A stretch of DNA of 64,000 nucleotides from JAENVU01 sp038250905 (GTDB lineage: Bacteria > Actinomycetota > Acidimicrobiia > IMCC26256 > JAENVU01): the NCBI GenBank assembly GCA_038250905.1, contig JBBSBV010000005.1, forward strand, positions 97,573-161,572, written 5' to 3'. This document shows, piece after piece, positions 62,332-64,000 of the stretch; the first letter of the stretch is position 1; each line of letters opens with the position of its first letter. Position numbers and translations under genes: made by a program. The notes under the pieces are model-generated. The model saw only the letters and a program-made list of their open reading frames with translations. It did no database searches and had not been told where the DNA came from.

Positions 62332-62918
62332 CGGGCCAACACCACGAGAACGGCGACGCCTGCGGCGATGGCCTCGACACCCACGGTCACGAATCGGAAC
62401 TTACCGTCCCAGACGAGCACCGAACGCACCCGCGCGCCGATCGCGGCCGGGGAGCGCAGCGTCGCGCTGGCCACGACGGGGAGCGCGCGGGCCAGGCCGA
62501 ACACCCCGCCGATGATCCCGCCGGCGACCGGACCCGCCGCCAGCAGGGCGCCGACCCAGGTGAGATACACCGAGGCGGTCGTCACGATCGTGATCACGCC
62601 CACGCCGAGTTGCGCGCCGAACCCGAGCCCGTAGACCCAGCCCCGGTAGTCGGCCAGCCAGTCTTCGTTCACCTGGCGATGCCACGAGGGGAGGCGACGC
62701 CCGGTGGCGTCGAGCACCACCGCGCCGACGGCAGCCGCGGCGAGCAGCCCGGCGCGGACCGCGAGTGCGCCGGTGCCGAAGCCGAGCCGACCGACACCGC
62801 CGAGCAGTGCGCCCACCCCGGTCGCGGCCGCGGCCGAGCCCGTGGTGTACGCCGTGACCGTCACCCAGAATCGTTGACCGCGTGCCCGCTCCCCGAGCGG
62901 GTGGATGCTCGCGAGCAT
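62328..62918 (-). CDS. Uncharacterised integral membrane protein
   Basis: The 196-residue protein has about five helices. It has a charged loop SWHRQVNEDWLADYRGWVYG before a helical block GFGAQLGVGVITIVTTASVYLTWVGALLAAGPVAGGIIGGV. The location suggests the place of MauF/CcdA-like membrane partners, but no cysteine pair is present, so that identity is not claimed. GAGGTGAG precedes the ATG. Confidence 0.7.
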   Translation of the reverse strand: MLASIHPLGERARGQRFWVTVTAYTTGSAAAATGVGALLGGVGRLGFGTGALAVRAGLLAAAAVGAVVLDATGRRLPSWHRQVNEDWLADYRGWVYGLGFGAQLGVGVITIVTTASVYLTWVGALLAAGPVAGGIIGGVFGLARALPVVASATLRSPAAIGARVRSVLVWDGKFRFVTVGVEAIAAGVAVLVVLAR

Positions 62919-62927
62919 CGACTCACC

Positions 62928-63011
62928 TCAGGGTGACCACGTCGACCGCAGCCCCGCGATCACCGCGATCCCGACGGTCACCGCGACGAGCGCGTGGGTT
63001 CCGCCGCTCAC
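62928..63011 (-). CDS. 27-residue membrane peptide in the MauA-like operon
   Basis: A GTG overlapping the MauD-like stop (GTGA) opens a 27-codon frame SGGTHALVAVTVGIAVIAGL... ending nine bases before the next gene. It is one predicted membrane helix. Coupling and hydrophobicity support a real small protein, but homology was not checked. Confidence 0.5.
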   Translation of the reverse strand: MSGGTHALVAVTVGIAVIAGLRSTWSP

Positions 63012-63826
63012 GACGGTTCGGTGTCGTCGTCCGGCGGTCCGGCCGTCCCGCCTCCACCGGTCGCGGGGTACAGGCGCGGATCACCCGGCTCGATACCGGC
63101 GGCGCGCAACGCGTCGTCGGCGCGCGTTTCACGTTGCTGGTCGGCGAGGTGACGACGGGCGGCGCGGGTCTTCCGGGCGGCCGAGCGCCGTCGGCTCGCA
63201 GCCAGCGCGCCGTCATCGACCGACTCGGTGACCATCTCGCACACCCGGTCCCAGTTCGTGGCCGTGCCCTCACCGACGACCGCGCCACTCGGCCCGTCGA
63301 CGAACACGAAGTAGGGCGAACCCGCAACTTCGTACGTCTCCCACGCTTCGGTCGACATCACGACCTCGGCCGCGGGCGGGATGAGGCGCCGGAGCGCGCT
63401 CACGCTCTCGTCCTCCGGGCTCATGGTGACGACCACCAGCCGCGCGTCGCCCGGCACCTTCAACCGCGGCTGGGCGAACGTCTCCCAGAACTCCCGGCAG
63501 GTGAGACAGCCGCTCGAAAGGAACGCCAACAGCGTCGGCTGCGTGCTCCCGAGGATCCCGACTGCGACCGCGTCGCCGTCGGGCGTGAGGCCGACGATGT
63601 CGGCGGCTTCCGGACTCGGACCACCGGTCGGCCGGCTGGGCGCGACGCCGGTACGGCGCGCCCGGTTCGACCGCGATTCGGGGTCGCGTTCCGAGTCGGC
63701 ATCGTCGTGGCTGAGGCCGGCATCGTGCAGGATCCGGAGGATGTCGGCATGGCTCCGGAGCATCCCGGCCACCAGCACGACCAGCAGCGCGACCACTACT
63801 GCGAGCGCCACCACCAAGGCCGTCAT
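63008..63826 (-). CDS. MauD-like membrane-tethered thioredoxin-fold protein
   Basis: The 272-residue protein has an N-terminal membrane helix (about 2-22), a linker, then a thioredoxin-like domain with the redox motif LSSGCLTCREFW (Cys107, Cys110) and the cis-proline GSPYFVFVDGPSG. A basic C-terminal tail follows. MauD proteins serve disulphide formation in MauA. It is the first gene of the operon. ATG 63824-63826 is chosen as the start of the hydrophobic helix. Confidence 0.8.
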   Translation of the reverse strand: MTALVVALAVVVALLVVLVAGMLRSHADILRILHDAGLSHDDADSERDPESRSNRARRTGVAPSRPTGGPSPEAADIVGLTPDGDAVAVGILGSTQPTLLAFLSSGCLTCREFWETFAQPRLKVPGDARLVVVTMSPEDESVSALRRLIPPAAEVVMSTEAWETYEVAGSPYFVFVDGPSGAVVGEGTATNWDRVCEMVTESVDDGALAASRRRSAARKTRAARRHLADQQRETRADDALRAAGIEPGDPRLYPATGGGGTAGPPDDDTEPS

Positions 63827-63919
63827 GTCCGCAGAGGGTACGCCCTCCGCCCCGTCCGCCTTCCCTCCAACTTGCGTCGGCAAACCCCCGAAGTGGGGGG
63901 TGTGGGGCGCCCGTTGGTG

Positions 63920-63962
<43 letters not shown>

Positions 63963-64000
63963 GTGGACGGGCGAGAGGGCGGCCCACAAACCGGTGTGGG

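Noticed and set aside
62328..62918. MauF/CcdA-type thiol transporter
   Set aside because: Position fits, but there is no cysteine pair in the membrane helices.

Overview
The window is 64 kb of uniformly high-GC, densely coded DNA. Two WhiB-family proteins, a SigE-like ECF locus, an Eis-type acetyltransferase, an LLM-class (F420-type) oxidoreductase, an AhpE-type peroxiredoxin and sortase-like C-terminal signals point to an actinobacterium. I infer a free-living lineage, possibly Acidimicrobiia, but no rRNA or marker gene fixes the placement. The first gene is cut by the left edge. The right edge holds a 39-base G run that looks like an assembly or sequencing fault.

Region 1 (1-27.3 kb) is a phosphate island. 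It carries two Pst uptake systems on the minus strand: pstC-pstA-pstB followed by two unusual PstS proteins, and pstS-pstC-pstA-pstB followed directly by a histidine kinase and a PhoB/RegX3-like regulator. Also here are PhoU, polyphosphate kinase with a SixA-type phosphatase, and 11-bp-periodic PHO-box-like repeats in front of the pst genes. Between them lie a neocarzinostatin-fold surface protein, a GT39-like and a GT2 glycosyltransferase, a lipoprotein peptidase, an epimerase, a zincin-like protein, a 3-hydroxyacyl-CoA dehydrogenase, an Eis-like acetyltransferase, an MFS carrier, a peroxiredoxin and a short unknown gene.

Region 2 (27.3-38 kb) is regulation and envelope stress: an HtrA protease, WhiB, an RseB-like protein, an anti-sigma factor, an ECF sigma factor with a candidate self-promoter, TatA, a second WhiB, a hybrid-free histidine kinase/receiver pair and two DJ-1/GlxA-type proteins. 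It ends in a 258-bp inverted-repeat element with no gene.

Region 3 (38-54.4 kb) holds a VWA protein and a MoxR/Mg-chelatase-like AAA+ ATPase that are about 10 kb apart, an MFS carrier, a small lipoprotein, and a GH1 glycosidase whose start is preceded by a 71-bp tandem repeat. It also holds the most striking signal in the window. Four copies of a 16-bp operator (ATACCCC-N3-SGGTAT) sit in front of a DUF302 gene, an MMPL transporter plus YbhN-like gene, a thioredoxin plus rhodanese/metallo-beta-lactamase gene, and a divergent AhpD/CsoR-family pair. The CsoR-family protein keeps both cysteines but has lost the copper-ligand histidine, so the set looks like a persulfide/sulfide-stress (CstR-type) regulon with an MMPL exporter and a YbhN-like membrane protein as unexpected members. 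After it come a SnoaL-like protein, an HEXXH protein coupled to a DUF2961/GH172 enzyme, and a small secreted protein.

Region 4 (54.5-64 kb) holds a GH2-type glycosidase, a succinate dehydrogenase operon (sdhC, a 31-codon coupled small gene, sdhA, sdhB) and a minus-strand operon. That operon resembles methylamine dehydrogenase maturation genes (MauD-like, a 27-residue membrane peptide, two unknowns, MauE-like) ending in a Tat-exported MauA-like protein with an added C-terminal repeat domain and no heavy chain.
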